Origin: Rusavskia elegans
Lineage: Eukaryota; Ascomycota; Lecanoromycetes; Teloschistales; Teloschistaceae
Length of the DNA: 64,000 nucleotides
Assembly (NCBI GenBank): GCA_011316305.1
Contig: SAUG01000077.1
Location: forward strand, 62,001-126,000
Reading direction: 5' to 3'
Shown: piece by piece, positions 49,101 to 61,194 of the stretch
How the letters are laid out: each line of letters begins with the position of its first letter
Numbering within the stretch: the first letter of the stretch is position 1
The notes under the pieces: generated by a model
Told to the model about the DNA's origin: nothing
What the model saw: the letters and a program-made list of their open reading frames with translations, nothing else
Databases searched by the model: none
Translations under genes and position numbers: made by a program

Positions 49101-51370
49101 AAAAATACTTTACTCTAGATAATCGATCTAGAATCTTAGAAATAAAAGGTAAAGGATAACGGTTTTTAATTATTATCTTATTAAAGCCTCTATAGTCGAC
49201 GTATATATAAAGACTATTATTTTTCTTCGATACGAAAAGAATTAGAGCTCCTATAGAAGATATTAAATAACGGATCTAGCCCTTTTTTAAAGTACTATCT
49301 AGATAACTCTATAGTTTATCGAGCTCGCGTTTAGATAGACTATAAATTAGGCTATATAGCGAATCTCTCCTATCTAATTCGATTATATAATCGGTATTTT
49401 TAAACGGCGATAAGGAATCTATTAGATATATATTATAAACTTCGATTTTCTTATATATAGGTTCCGGAATCGACGGTTCGGACCGCTATATATCTTCGTC
49501 GTCCTTATCTTTACCGGCGCCGTTAGTTCCCGTCTATACGGCGGTATTATTATTAGATTTCGTATATACGGCGGTATCGATATCAGATCTTATATATACA
49601 GATCAAGCTATCTACTTATTATAGCCGAAGTTTTTTAACTTCGCGCCCTAAGCGCGTATAGTACGATATAACTCCGGACGAATCTTAAAAAAAAAAAAGA
49701 TCGAACGCTATTTTTCTAATAAAGAAGGCAGCTAGGCTTCTAATAATATAAAGAAATTAAAGAATTCTAAGATATTTTAGTCTTTATTCTAGATTATACG
49801 AAGATGTTTCGTCGCGGTATCTAACGAACGGGATTTAGGATCGGTAGTAAAATTTAAAAGAAAATCTATAAACTTATTTTTTAATATATTATTAAAAGTA
49901 TTTTTATCGGTAAAAGATTCCTTTTTCTCGAGCTAACGGCTTAACTTCTAACTTTTAACGAAATTCTAGGCCTATCGAATTTAATCTGTATAGATAGATA
50001 AGGTATCGGATTTATAGAACTAATTCCTATAGAATTCGACCTATATCAGCATTTCCTAAAACCGGCTTGAAGCCGGTTTTAGCCGTTTTAGCTATTTTAG
50101 CCGGTTTTTAGCCGGTACGGCTAAAAGCGGCTTATAAACGGCTTATTAGCCGGTTTCGGATATACCCGAAGCTGCGTAGCTACGCGGCTAAGACAGCTAA
50201 AACAGCTAAGCGGCTAAAACGGCTAAAACCGGCTAAAAAGATTTAGAGATTCGATTTTAAATTCGTTTAGGTCTTTATTAGTTAGTAGGCCTATATACGC
50301 TTATATATACCGCTAGGCTAGCTTCGTCTAGATTAAAAATATTAGGTTTTTTTACTAGAATCTAACTAGAATAGGTCTAGCGTAGTTTATTAAATAGATA
50401 TTCGACTTCCGTTATTCCCGCTTTTAGCGGCGGCCGCTAAACTTTATTTTCGAGTTAGATTATATAGGTTTATTTTTAATTTATATATATATTCTATTTT
50501 AGGCTACTTACTAAGTAGATATTCGTACTATAGATACTATTAGAGCTCTAATCTATCGAAAATCTACTTTTTGGATTTTTGGATTATTTAGATTTTTGGA
50601 TTATTTGGATTAAGATAGCTGTCAGCCGGTCTAATTTAAAAATCCATTTTAGGATTCGCTGATGTATTTATAGTACTTTTTAAAGGTTATTTTATCGCCG
50701 TACTCCTTAGGCTCTTTAATTTTAAGCTTTAACGAAATTTACGGCGCTCGCGAAGGCCTAATAGCTGGCCTAAGAGAAAGTTAATCGTTATCTAGAATAT
50801 AATTCGAATCTATTATACGGAAAGCTTCCATTTTATAATATATCTTTAAAAGGATTTTCTTTTTTACTACTACTTAAGCCTCTAAAGCTCGAAGCTCTTT
50901 ATTATTATCGGAATCGTCGTTATTATTTCTATTATTATTTAGATTATTACTACTATGAGATAGCTAACTAGGATTAGAATTTCTAGAAGTAAAAGTTTCT
51001 AAAAAAGTATTTCTATTAGACTGCGACTAACTATTAGACGGCTACTATTAATAGATTTAGCTGCCGGAAATGATATAGTCTACCGACGCGCTAGCGATAA
51101 AGTTACTATAAAGTTTCGATTAGATTCCCTAAACTATTGAGAATAAACTAGAGTTTTTTTCGTCGGACGTCTTCGGTATAGGCGGGTTATACTCGTTAGG
51201 TTAATCTATAATATCTATAATCCGCGATTTAATAGCTTTAACGTTAGTTTAAAGTAGTCCTATCTAAAGTACTTTACTACGGCTATAAACTCTATAAATA
51301 CTATACGTCGATATCGATATAGTTATACTATAAATAATATATACCGAGCTAACAACGTTTAAAATAATAA
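46190..51370 (-). pseudogene. G2b gag-pol remnant with internal deletion
   Basis: Minus strand: gag about 51.35-49.7 kb (interrupted by the MITE at 50044-50664), junction of a ~930-bp deletion near 49605, RT about 49.4-48.7 kb with box YLDN at 48895-48906, RNase H about 48.4-48.05 kb, integrase about 47.7-46.7 kb, chromodomain-like segment about 46.39-46.19 kb. Compared with G2a the missing piece spans 29.15-30.09 kb there, where the end of gag and the protease are expected. Confidence 0.8.
50044..50664. mobile_element. MITE family M, copy 1 (621 bp)
   Basis: Terminal inverted repeat (C/T)ATCAGC…GCTGATG, no coding capacity. Inside are dense palindromes: ACCGGCTTGAAGCCGGT and many AGCCG/CGGCT units with mirrored counterparts about 150 bp apart. 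It is flanked by TA on both sides, and the empty site in G2a (about 28726) shows a single TA, so the TSD is TA. It is nested in the gag region of G2b. Copy 2 is at 60315-60937. Confidence 0.85.
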
Positions 51371-51378
51371 ATTAGAAC

Positions 51379-51618
51379 TATAAAATAGGTATATTCCTAG
51401 AATAGTATATAATTATAGACCAGACGAAAGGTATATTATAGAACTAACTTATATCCTAGAAAGACTAGGGTATAGTCTAGTAATAAAAGAAAAAAAGAAA
51501 GCGGGAAAGAATCGAGATCCGATACGCTAGCGACGTTCTAGCGACTAGGCGGCAAGCCTCGTTTCTAAGCGTTCTAATTATATTTCCAGGACCTATATAA
51601 CGCGTCTGGCGCTTTATA
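51379..51618 (-). repeat. 5' LTR of G2b
   Basis: 240 bp, pairs with 43595-43834. Confidence 0.93.
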
Positions 51619-51623
51619 TCTCT

Positions 51624-54600
51624 ACTAATTAGGTATTCATTAGCAGATTTACTAGAAGTTTTTAGAATATAGATATTTAAAATTTCGGTTTAAATAACTT
51701 TATATAGACTATACTAATTAATTTCGAATTTCTAAAATTATTTAGTTCTAACTAAAACTATATTTTCTTTAATAAAGATATTATCTTTTACTTTTATATT
51801 CTATACTTTTTTATTTATCTTTATTTCTACTATTATATTTTGAAATACATTAATTCGATTATATAAAAGAAACGGCGTAAAATCGATTCTTTTATTATAT
51901 TCTTTCGGAAAAAGGCTAGAAATATTAGTTAATAGTATTAGATTAACGCTATAAAATAAATAAAAAGGTAAAAACCAAGTAGTTATATATATATAAATAC
52001 GTATAATATATAAAATCTAGTTAAAATAAAGGTCCTAAACTTTTTACGGCTGTTTAATATAGTATTTAATAAATATTTTTCCGAAAATTCCGTTAAATCT
52101 TTTAATAGCGCTATTTATTCGTAAGTAATATAATATAGGACCTTAATATTTAACTTCTAGTAGGCGGTATACTTCGTCTATAGCTAGAATCTAAAGATTT
52201 ATACCTCGATCTATAATAATTCCCTTCGGAAAACCGTAATCGGGATAGATTCGATAGATAATAAATTCGGCTAGTACTTCTACTATTATATTTAGAAACG
52301 TTTAAACTATAGACTATTAGGTAAAATAGTTAATCGTAGTTATAATTTATTTATTACTCTAGTTAATTTCTAGTAAAGGACTAATAAAATCGAATTCCTA
52401 GCGTTTAAAAGAATTTAATCTATCTTTCTAAATACTAGAGAGATATATTATATCCCGTATAATATTACGAAAAATAATAGTAAACTGATATTCGGAATAG
52501 TATTTAATATAATATTTAATATCTTTTTTTATTTTAGACTACTACTATTTAATATAAATAATATCTATTATTATTTCGTACGAATAGTAACTATATTATT
52601 TATAGCTATAGTCTAGGAAATTTATATAAGTTTATACTAGAATATAGATTATTTAACTATTCTATAGCGAGTTTCGGTACTATATTATATTATTTTTAAC
52701 TCGGAAATAATATTTATATTTTTCTAAAATAATTTTTATTTCCGGATTATTAGATAGAGTTCTAGCTTCTATATAAATTTTAATAGCGTCGTTAAACGAA
52801 ATTATATAATTATCGATTTTGCCGGTAAATAACTAGAAGTTTTCTTTTCGGTTTAAAATATTTACTACTATTATTTTACTATCCGGTTTATATTTAATAT
52901 CGAATTTATACTTTTCGAATTTCGCGAACTAGTAAACGAGTTTTTTAGAAGATTTAATAGTAGTTTTAAAATATTATAAGGCTATATAATCAGTTTTAAT
53001 AGATAAAATTACTCTATTTTTAATATAGTAGCGCTATCGCTATAGAGATTCTTTAATAGTAAGAAGTTTTTATTTATAGATAGCGTAATTACGTTCTATA
53101 GATATAAATACTTTGTGTTTAAAAGTAATAGACTATTTAATACTATTAGTATTAACCTAGTAGAAAATAACGTTCTATTTAAAATCGAAAGTATCAGTTT
53201 TAATAATAAAAGGTATAATTATATTAGATTAAATAAATATTTTATTATTTATTATAACGTTTTTCATTAGTTCGTATATATTTTAAATAGAGAAATTAAT
53301 TTAAATTAGTTTATATTTTTTACCTTCTAAATTCTAGATTAATTTATAGAAAGGTTTATATATTAGCGCGAAATCTTTTATAAATTTCTAGTAATAAATA
53401 TATAACTCTAAAAAGGATTATATATTATATACCGTTTATAGCGATAGCTAGTTTTTAATAGTTTTTACTTTTGCTATATTTATATAGACTTTTCTATTAC
53501 CGATAATATATCTATAGAATTTAATATACTTTTAAAAAAATAGGTATTTTAAAGATTTTATAAATAGTTAATTTTTTTTAAATATTTCTATAATAGCTTT
53601 AATATATTATATATACTCCTCTTTATTTTTCAAATAGATTAAGATATTATCGAGGTAAATAACTATAAAATTGTCGAGAAACAACCTAAATATATTATTT
53701 ATTATAGTCTAAAATATTATCGATATATTCGTTAATCTAAATAATATAACTAAAAGTTTATATTTACTAGCTTTAGTATTAAAAGCCGTCTTTATATAAT
53801 TTTTATCGATTACGTTAATCTACTAGTAATTATTTATTAGATTAATTTTATTAAAGTACTTCGCTATTTTAATAGTATCTAGATAATTTTAAATTTTAGA
53901 TAATAGATAATTATTTTTTAAAGTTATATTATTAATATTCCGGTAGTCGATATATATACGCTAGCTACTATCCTTTTTTTTAGTAAAAAAAATAGGCGCG
54001 TTTTAAAAAAATTAATTTAATTAAATTAAATCTTTTTTAGTAAAATATTTAATCTAGCGCTTCTATTTTTAATTCTATTTAAAATATAAACTATAGTAGG
54101 TTCGGTTATTAGGCCGAATATCGCCGGTTTTAATAGTATAATCTAATAGCTTCTCCGATAGTAGTTTTACTAGAAGGTTATTTTAGAAATGATCTAAAAA
54201 TTTTAGATTAAAAACTCTATCTAATCCTATATAGCCTATCGTTTTCTAAACCGGGTTAAATTATTCCGGAAAATTAGATTCGCTTTATATAATATATAGG
54301 TAGGCCTATACGCCTTTTCTAATAAATCGTTTAAATCTTCTAAAGTTAATTTTAGAAAATTCGGTCGGGATATTTTTAAATAGTTATAAGTAATATATAT
54401 TCGAAGTACTATATAATTAATATATAATTTTATCTTTCTAGATTTATATTTCTAGAGTATTATAGTTAGGTACTTAATTATACTACTTCTAGAAATCTTT
54501 TTTAAAAATTAGATTATAGTCTATATCTAATACTATATAAAGAATAGTAGTAGAAAAGATTCTATAAAACTATAAGAATTCTATTATTTCTAAAATATCT

Positions 54601-56398
54601 ATAACCTTATTACTTTCGAGCTATATTCTATCTATTAACTATTAGTGTTTTAATTCTAGTAGGTTAATAATACGCCTAGCGATAAAGTAGTTAATAGTAT
54701 CTAAATTAGTAAAGACTTTATAGCGATTCCTATTAATTTCTAGATTAAACTATATCTATCTATTAAGTCTTAGTATTCGATCTATATATAAAAGTTATTT
54801 AATATTCTATATAATTTTAAACGATAGTATTATATTACGGAAAGTAGTTAAAACCTTTTCTAATATTCTTTTAAAAGTTATTTCTAATTTTTCGATCCGT
54901 ATTTTAACTGGGCTAAGCTATTCCTTTACTATTAAAGGCTTTATATCGGCGCTATATATATACTCGAATATATATAACGCTAGATTTTTCCCTATAATCT
55001 GTTATTAGTAGTTACTAATAGGCCTTTTTTTTTTTTAGAAAAAATCTAGTTTTTAGAAATATATTCTAAAATATAAATATTTTAGTAATTTCTTTCGCAA
55101 TAGCTAGGCTTTCTATAATTATAGTATTTATTAGGGCTATTAAACCTCCTTTATCTATCTTTTCCTCCTCGACTACCTTAATTTTAGCTACGGCTACCTC
55201 GACTATCTCGATTAGTATCTATAGAATTAATCTCGGCGGTATTAGATTATTCGACTATTAAAAAAACTATAATATTCCGATTATTATAATATTTAGTAAT
55301 AATCTTTTCGAATATTATTATAGCGTTTATAATATTTATAAAAATTACTAGTTATCTACTTTATTATTATAAAGTAAAATATCCTTTAGTAGCTATCTAA
55401 ATATTAAATTTTAGATAATTAATAAAGTATTTTAAAGTAGTATACTCGCTATTTTTATTTTTAATTTCTATATATAATTTAATAAAAATAGAATAGTAGT
55501 TTTTAATATTATTAAATTTCTTATTCTAGACTAATCTACGCTAAGTAGCTAAAACGTTTTCTAGAAAGATTAATTTATTCTATCGTTTTAGAAAGACTTT
55601 TTTAAAGTATTTCTAGAAGCTTTTATCTAGATTAGAAATCTATTTAACGTACTATAGTTTAATATTATTAATAAAGTATTAATTATTATAGATAATAAAG
55701 TCTATAATAGTTATATTATAAAATTAATAGTAATATTTATAGCAGTAGAACTAGATATAAATAATATAGTAGTTACGTTTATAACCTTTAAAATTAAAAA
55801 GCTTTTTATTATAGATATCCTATACTATATAGGCTATAGAGACGTTAAAGGTATTAGGAAAAATAGACCTACGTAATAGTAGATAAAGATTTCTATTAGG
55901 AAGCTCTGGTAGTCTTTAGTTAAAACTACTATAGCCGGAATAATAATAATCTAAACCGGTATAATTATTTTTATAGTTTATATAAAGACGATTAAAGGAT
56001 CGATTATATCTATTACAAAATCTACTTTTATTATTACTATTATAAAAAGAATTATTTCCGAAAATATTTAAAATACCTCCGAAACTAACGTCTTTTCTAG
56101 GAAGGCCGTTTTCTATAATAGATATAATTCTAAATTAGGCCGTAAGTAAATCGTTTAAAGGGATTCTATAATAGAATTTCTAGTTCGTATAAATTTTAGG
56201 AAAGGCTCTATTTTTATTACGTACTATTATTTATTTCATACTAGCGCCGAACTAAAAGTAGAAAGAGTATTTTAGTTAATAATTTATATTCGAGCTTAGA
56301 AAATCTCGTTTATAAAGATAGGTAAAACCGATTTAAAAAAGCTTTAATAATAAGATATAGAAAAATTATTTATAGGCTTAAAAAGTTATTACTACTAG
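51624..56398 (-). pseudogene. G4a gag-pol remnant (main part)
   Basis: Minus strand with frequent stops. The RT active site LDNFIVIYLDNI (around 53646-53680) fixes strand and frame; a region corresponding to a KRG/HHF-type RNase H follows. The first 1.5 kb downstream of the LTR (56.39-54.4 kb) is gag; part of it (54.4-55.15 kb) is repeated at 62225-62940. Integrase should fall at 52.6-51.6 kb but I could not read motifs with confidence. Confidence 0.65.
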
Positions 56399-56613
56399 TA
56401 TAAAGTTCCAAACAAATTTCTTATAATTATAGAAAAGTAAAATATTTATATATATAGATATTTCTACGCTAGATCTATACCCGTTTCTATACCCGCTTTT
56501 ATAATTAGCGATCGAATTAGTAAATATCCGAATTCGTATATAAATATATAATCTAAATATATATTCTATAATCTTTTAAACCGTTTATATTATTCAGAAC
56601 ACTGACTATTATA
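56399..56613 (-). repeat. 5' LTR of G4a
   Basis: 215 bp, starts TATAAAGTTCC; pairs with 41165-41379. Confidence 0.82.
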
Positions 56614-57207
56614 ATAATAAATAACTATTCGAATAGATAAAATATAGAAAATCAAGATTTTTACTAAATAAAGTATTACTATATTGTCGCTAGTATATCG
56701 GAAATTTATCGTTCCGAACGTTTATTTACTATTTAGAATCCTAGAATATTTATATTAGGTTCGAATACGATTATATTTAAAAGAACCTTTATTTAGTATT
56801 ATTTATAAACTATATATATTTAGATATACGGATATAGTATACATCTATAGATATGGTAATTTTCATTAAATATATATATTAAAGTAGACTTATAACTTTT
56901 ATTTAATAATATTATAATATAACGGTAATACGTTCCGGGTTATTTAATAAATTTTAGAAAATCTATATTCACTGTAGTAGCGCTATCTTTTTTTAACATT
57001 ATTCTAGTATATATCTATATAACTAAAATATAATTATATTATCTATAGAGAAATATTATAATAATAGCTAAAGAACAACTCTTTTTTTTTACTCTTTTTA
57101 ATATTTATAGCTAATTATAAAATTAATAGAATTATTTAATAAATATAATAAATATATAAATAGATATAATATAGTTTCGAAAATAATATTATTAAAAGAA
57201 AAGTAAT

Positions 57208-57447
57208 TATAAAACGCTAAACGCGTTATATAGGTTCTAGAAATATAATTAAAACGTTTAAAAATTAGATTTACCGTCTAATTACTAAAACGTTACTAGT
57301 ATATCGAATCTCGATCTTTCCTCGCTTTTTTTTCTTTCTTTATTACAAGGTTATATCCTAGATTCTCTAGAGTATAAATTAGTTCTATAATAGAACTTTC
57401 GTCTAGTTTATAATTATATACTACTTTAGAAATATATCTATTTATTA
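57208..57447 (+). repeat. 3' LTR of G2a
   Basis: 240 bp, starts TATAAAACGCTAAACGC; followed by ATTAT, matching the left flank of the 5' LTR. Confidence 0.92.
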
Positions 57448-60314
57448 ATTATAATTCTATAATTTATATTCTATATTATCTAGTATATTATTAATTAAAT
57501 ATATACTATAATCAAATTCCGAATATTCTATATCTAGTAAATATATTAAATTCTTTTTTTTAAAATTAATATATAAAATTAATGTAAATATTTTTTTAAA
57601 ACTATTTTTAAAATACTTGAAACCAAATTAGAAATTTATAGATATAGATAGTAATTAATAGATTCCAAAACTAAAATCCGGTAGAAAATACTATAGCTTT
57701 TTTATAATAAAAGTACTATTTTTTATTATTTTTAATAAAGTCGCGGGTAAAATTTTTATTGAAAGTTTTTATATATTTAGTTTTAATATATCTATAGATC
57801 TCCGAATATAGTTATTTAAAAAATATATCAAAATAGTATTTATAAAAAATAATATTTATCTATAAATGAATTATAATAAAAGATTTAGCTAATTAAAAAA
57901 ATAATTATTATAGCTATTATTATTATATTTTAAAATATATATAAACTTTTATTAAATATTTTTAAATAAAATATTTTAGTTATTTAATACTAGCTATATT
58001 ATATTTCTAATATATTTTCAAAAATAATTTATCTATAGTAATAATATTCTATAATTTCTTTTTCTTATTATATTTCTAAAAACTAACTAAATATATATTT
58101 AATAGATATAGATATAAATACTATATAGACGATTATTTCTAATATTTTCAGAAATTTAATAATTTATAGATTGCTATAAATAGATATATAGTTTAATTAT
58201 TTATATAGTATTTAATTTTATAATTTTCAATTTTAATTCTAAACCGTTTAAACGCTAGTATATATTTTAATATTAATATAATAATCGTATATTATAGATA
58301 GATACGAGTTTTATAGTATTATCTATCGATTATCGAACTAAAAATCGGTTAAATTCTAGCTATTACGGATCTAAATATATCTATTATTAAAATTTCCAAT
58401 AAATTAGATATCTATCCGAGCTAATAGTAATATAGGACTGAAACTATTTTAGAAATCCTTTATTAAATCGGATAGATATACTATTTCTTAATAGTTATAT
58501 ATAGAACGTATCAGGTTTTATTATATTATAAAAGCGATATATTATATTATTTTTTATAATTTCCGTTAATTAGCTAAACGGATTAAAACCGGGAAAAAAG
58601 TAATTCCGCTGCGATAATAGTATTAATATTATTATAATTACGGAAACATTAATTTTTTTTTATAAAAATAAAAGAAAATATATAGATAGAAAGTTTTATT
58701 TCTAATATTTAATTATTTAAACCGAACCTTTATATTTTCCGAATAAATCTTTTTTATATTCTTTTAATAATAACTACTATAAATAAAAAGATATTTATAT
58801 CAATAAACTATTCCGATATTAGGCTTTATATTATAGCTATTTTATAATCAAAACCTCGGGCTATTTTAGATTTGCTAATAGAATAATAAGTAGAAATAGT
58901 TTACTATAGTATATAATTACTACTATCGAGTTATTAATAGATTTATATATAAAAGTATTATCTTTTATATATAATATATATAATATAATTCGATATCTGA
59001 TATTTTATTAATGAATAGTTTTTTAAATTAATATAACTTTAATACTTTAATATAGATTTATTCGAAGTATTTTTTATTTCTATCGCTATTAATTAAATTT
59101 CTACAAAATATATATTATAAAAGTATTCAAATATAATTTACTAAAAGAAATATCTATTATAATAAAACGTATTAGATTCTATATTTCTTTTATAGAACTA
59201 ATACGATAAGAAATTCGACTAATTTACTTTAGTTTAGCTATTTTTAAATTTTAAATTCTAATAAAATTTCGGATTATCGTTCGAAAATAATAATATATAA
59301 TAGATCGATATATAATGAATATAACTCAGGTTAATATAATATACGTTTGACCATTTTAAATCTATTCTATCGCGTTTATAGATAATAGTATTTTAGAAAT
59401 AGAAAATTATATATTTAGATAGAATTAATAATATAATACTATTACTAGTAGGTAAACTTTCGTATCGTTTATTAATATTCTACTTTATTATTAATTCTAT
59501 ACGGGTATTAAATCGAATATAAAACGGATTCCGATTTACTATCTATTAATATTCGCGAATAAATTTTTATATAGTTTTAAACGTACCGATAAATAGATTA
59601 TATTTATAAATTATATATATTAACTTCCGTATTAATCTATAATCCAGGTTTCTATTTTCTTTCTATAGAAATTCTACTATCTAGCTAGGATTATAGATAT
59701 AGGTTAAAACGTATTATAACTATATACCGTCTTTAGTATTTAAAAGGCTTTATATATAATATATTTTTTTTAAATCTAAAACGGAACTAGCGTATTTTAG
59801 AATAATCAAGGATTTTTAGTAGTTTAATAGAATATAAAAGTAAAAGACGCGTTAAATAAGCAGATATTTTTTAGATAATAAATACTATAATTAATTTCTT
59901 AGGTTAAAAAACTTTTTAGAAATTATAAAAACGGATTTAATAGTAGAAATTCCAACTTCTTTTATTTATAATAGGTTTAGTATTTGGTAGCGATTTTAGA
60001 AAATTTATAACTTTTTTATTAATCTAATATTTAGCGCTATAACTAATATTTACTATCCGATACAAGCTAGTAGAATTATTTTTATACGATCTAATATTTT
60101 AGAATACTATTTCCGAATACCGTAACTTATATATAGTAAAATAAAATCTTTTATAGCAGTATTAATAGTTTTAATTACTAAATTAGCTATTAATAGTTTT
60201 ATATTATTTTATCGGATCTATTTTTTTACTAATATTTTACTATTTTTCTTTTTTTAAAATAGATATTACGAAGGATATAGCGGAGGTTTATTACTATTTT
60301 TAATATCTTCGCTT
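57448..60314. other. Decayed repeat DNA with coding traces, unclassified
   Basis: Right target flank of G2a, so the first part should continue the DNA left of 27762. A plus-strand frame with few stops at about 59780-60290 has protein-like runs (ELAYFRIIKDFQQFNRI; IYYPIQASRIIFIRSNILE) but no motif I recognise. It could be part of an old transposase or retroelement. No LTR pair or inverted repeat was resolved. Confidence 0.35.
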
Positions 60315-60937
60315 CATCAGCATTTCCCAAAACCGGCTTGAAGCCGGTTTCAGCCGTTTCAGCCGTCTTAGCTAGTTTTTAGCCGGTACGGCTGAGAGCG
60401 GCTTATAAGCGGCTTATTAGCCGGTCTTAGGTATACCCGAAGCTGCGTAGCTACGCGGCTAAGATAGCTAAGACGGCTAAGTAGCTAAAATAGCTAAGAC
60501 CGGCTAAAAAGATTTAAAGATTCGATTTTAAATTCGTTTAAGTCCTTATTAGTTAGTAGGCCTATATACGCCTATATATATACTGCTAGGCTAGCTTCGT
60601 CTAGATTAAAAATATTAGGTTTTTTTACTAGAATCTAACTAGAATAGGTCTAGCGTAGTTTATTAAATAGATATTCGACTTCCGTTATTTCCGCTTTTAG
60701 CGGCGGCCGTTAAACCTTATTTTCGAGTTAGGTTATATAGGCTTATTTTTAGCTTATATATAGATTCTATTTTAGGCTGCTTACTAAGCAGATACTCGTA
60801 CTATAGATACTATTAGAATTCTAATCTATCGAAAATCCACTTTTTAGATTTTTGGATTATTTAGATTATTTGGATTATTTGGATTATTTGGCTGTCAGCC
60901 GGTCTAATCTGAAAATCCATTTCAGGATTCGCTGATG
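60315..60937. mobile_element. MITE family M, copy 2 (623 bp)
   Basis: CATCAGC…GCTGATG termini, same orientation as copy 1 and very similar along its length, with intact ends and well-preserved CpA/TpG near the right end (GGATTTTTGGATTATTTGGAT-type runs). Flanked by TT on both sides, unlike the TA of copy 1. Non-coding, palindrome-rich. Confidence 0.85.
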
Positions 60938-61194
60938 TTTTAAAATTACTTTTTTTCTAATTAAGCTATTACGATTATTATTACTATTAATATATCTTTT
61001 ACTATATTTAACGCGGTATTAAAAACGGATTAATATTAAATTCGGTATCGATTTTATTAGTAGTAGAAAAATCTAAAAAGAAATCGGAATAGAAATAATA
61101 ACTATTATTATTATCGGTAACGGAATTAGAAATAGACTTAATATTAGTCTAGTTATTACTATTATAGTTATTATTATTATTTAGATTATTAGGC
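60938..61194. other. Short AT-rich spacer
   Basis: Between MITE copy 2 and the X repeat; contains ATT/TTA microsatellite-like runs. Nothing else seen. Confidence 0.4.

Larger units (their letters stand above)
43595..51618 (-). mobile_element. G2b: second chromodomain Ty3/gypsy copy, nested in G4a
   Basis: 240-bp LTRs (43595-43834 and 51379-51618), TG…CA type. The TSD is TTTCT (43590-43594) against TCTCT (51619-51623), one C/T transition apart. Total 8024 bp including the MITE at 50044-50664. It is collinear with G2a in reverse orientation but lacks about 930 bp between gag and RT (junction near 49605). Less mutated than G2a; it keeps more GC and longer open stretches, consistent with its younger nesting level. 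Confidence 0.94.
41165..56613 (-). mobile_element. G4a: Ty3/gypsy element nested in G2a, itself split by G2b
   Basis: 215-bp direct repeats (41165-41379 and 56399-56613) share TATAAAnTTCCAAAC starts and TATACCCG…CCGCTTTTA blocks. The interval interrupts the G2a 3' region. Without G2b it is about 7.4 kb. Coding strand is minus: gag at about 56.3-54.4 kb, protease, RT at about 54.0-53.4 kb, RNase H at about 53.3-52.8 kb, integrase at about 52.6-51.6 kb and continuing after G2b from 43.59 kb down to 41.4 kb. The RT box reads YLDN at 53646-53657. The flanking duplication was not clean (GATAA at left; AT-only at right). A second copy of its gag/protease region lies at 62225-64000. Confidence 0.82.
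27762..57447 (+). mobile_element. G2a: chromodomain Ty3/gypsy element, expanded by nested insertions
   Basis: 240-bp LTRs (27762-28001 and 57208-57447) lie 29.4 kb apart and are flanked by a perfect 5-bp TSD ATTAT (27757-27761 and 57448-57452). Removing G3, non-LTR copy B, the hAT-like MITE and G4a leaves about 8.3 kb in collinear order with G2b. Order on the plus strand: gag (28.0-29.1), knuckle/protease region (29.1-30.1), RT (30.29-30.708, resuming 35.144-35.5), RNase H (35.7-36.06), integrase (37.3-38.4), chromodomain (38.77-38.95), a long 3' region (39.05-41.16 and 56.61-57.2), and the LTR. All frames are broken. Every interruption point can be checked against the empty site in G2b. Confidence 0.93.

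Noticed and set aside
50044..60937. The AGCCG/CGGCT arrays as a CRISPR array or operator cluster
   Set aside because: Units are irregular, lack spacers of constant size, and are confined to a MITE with inverted termini in a eukaryotic context.
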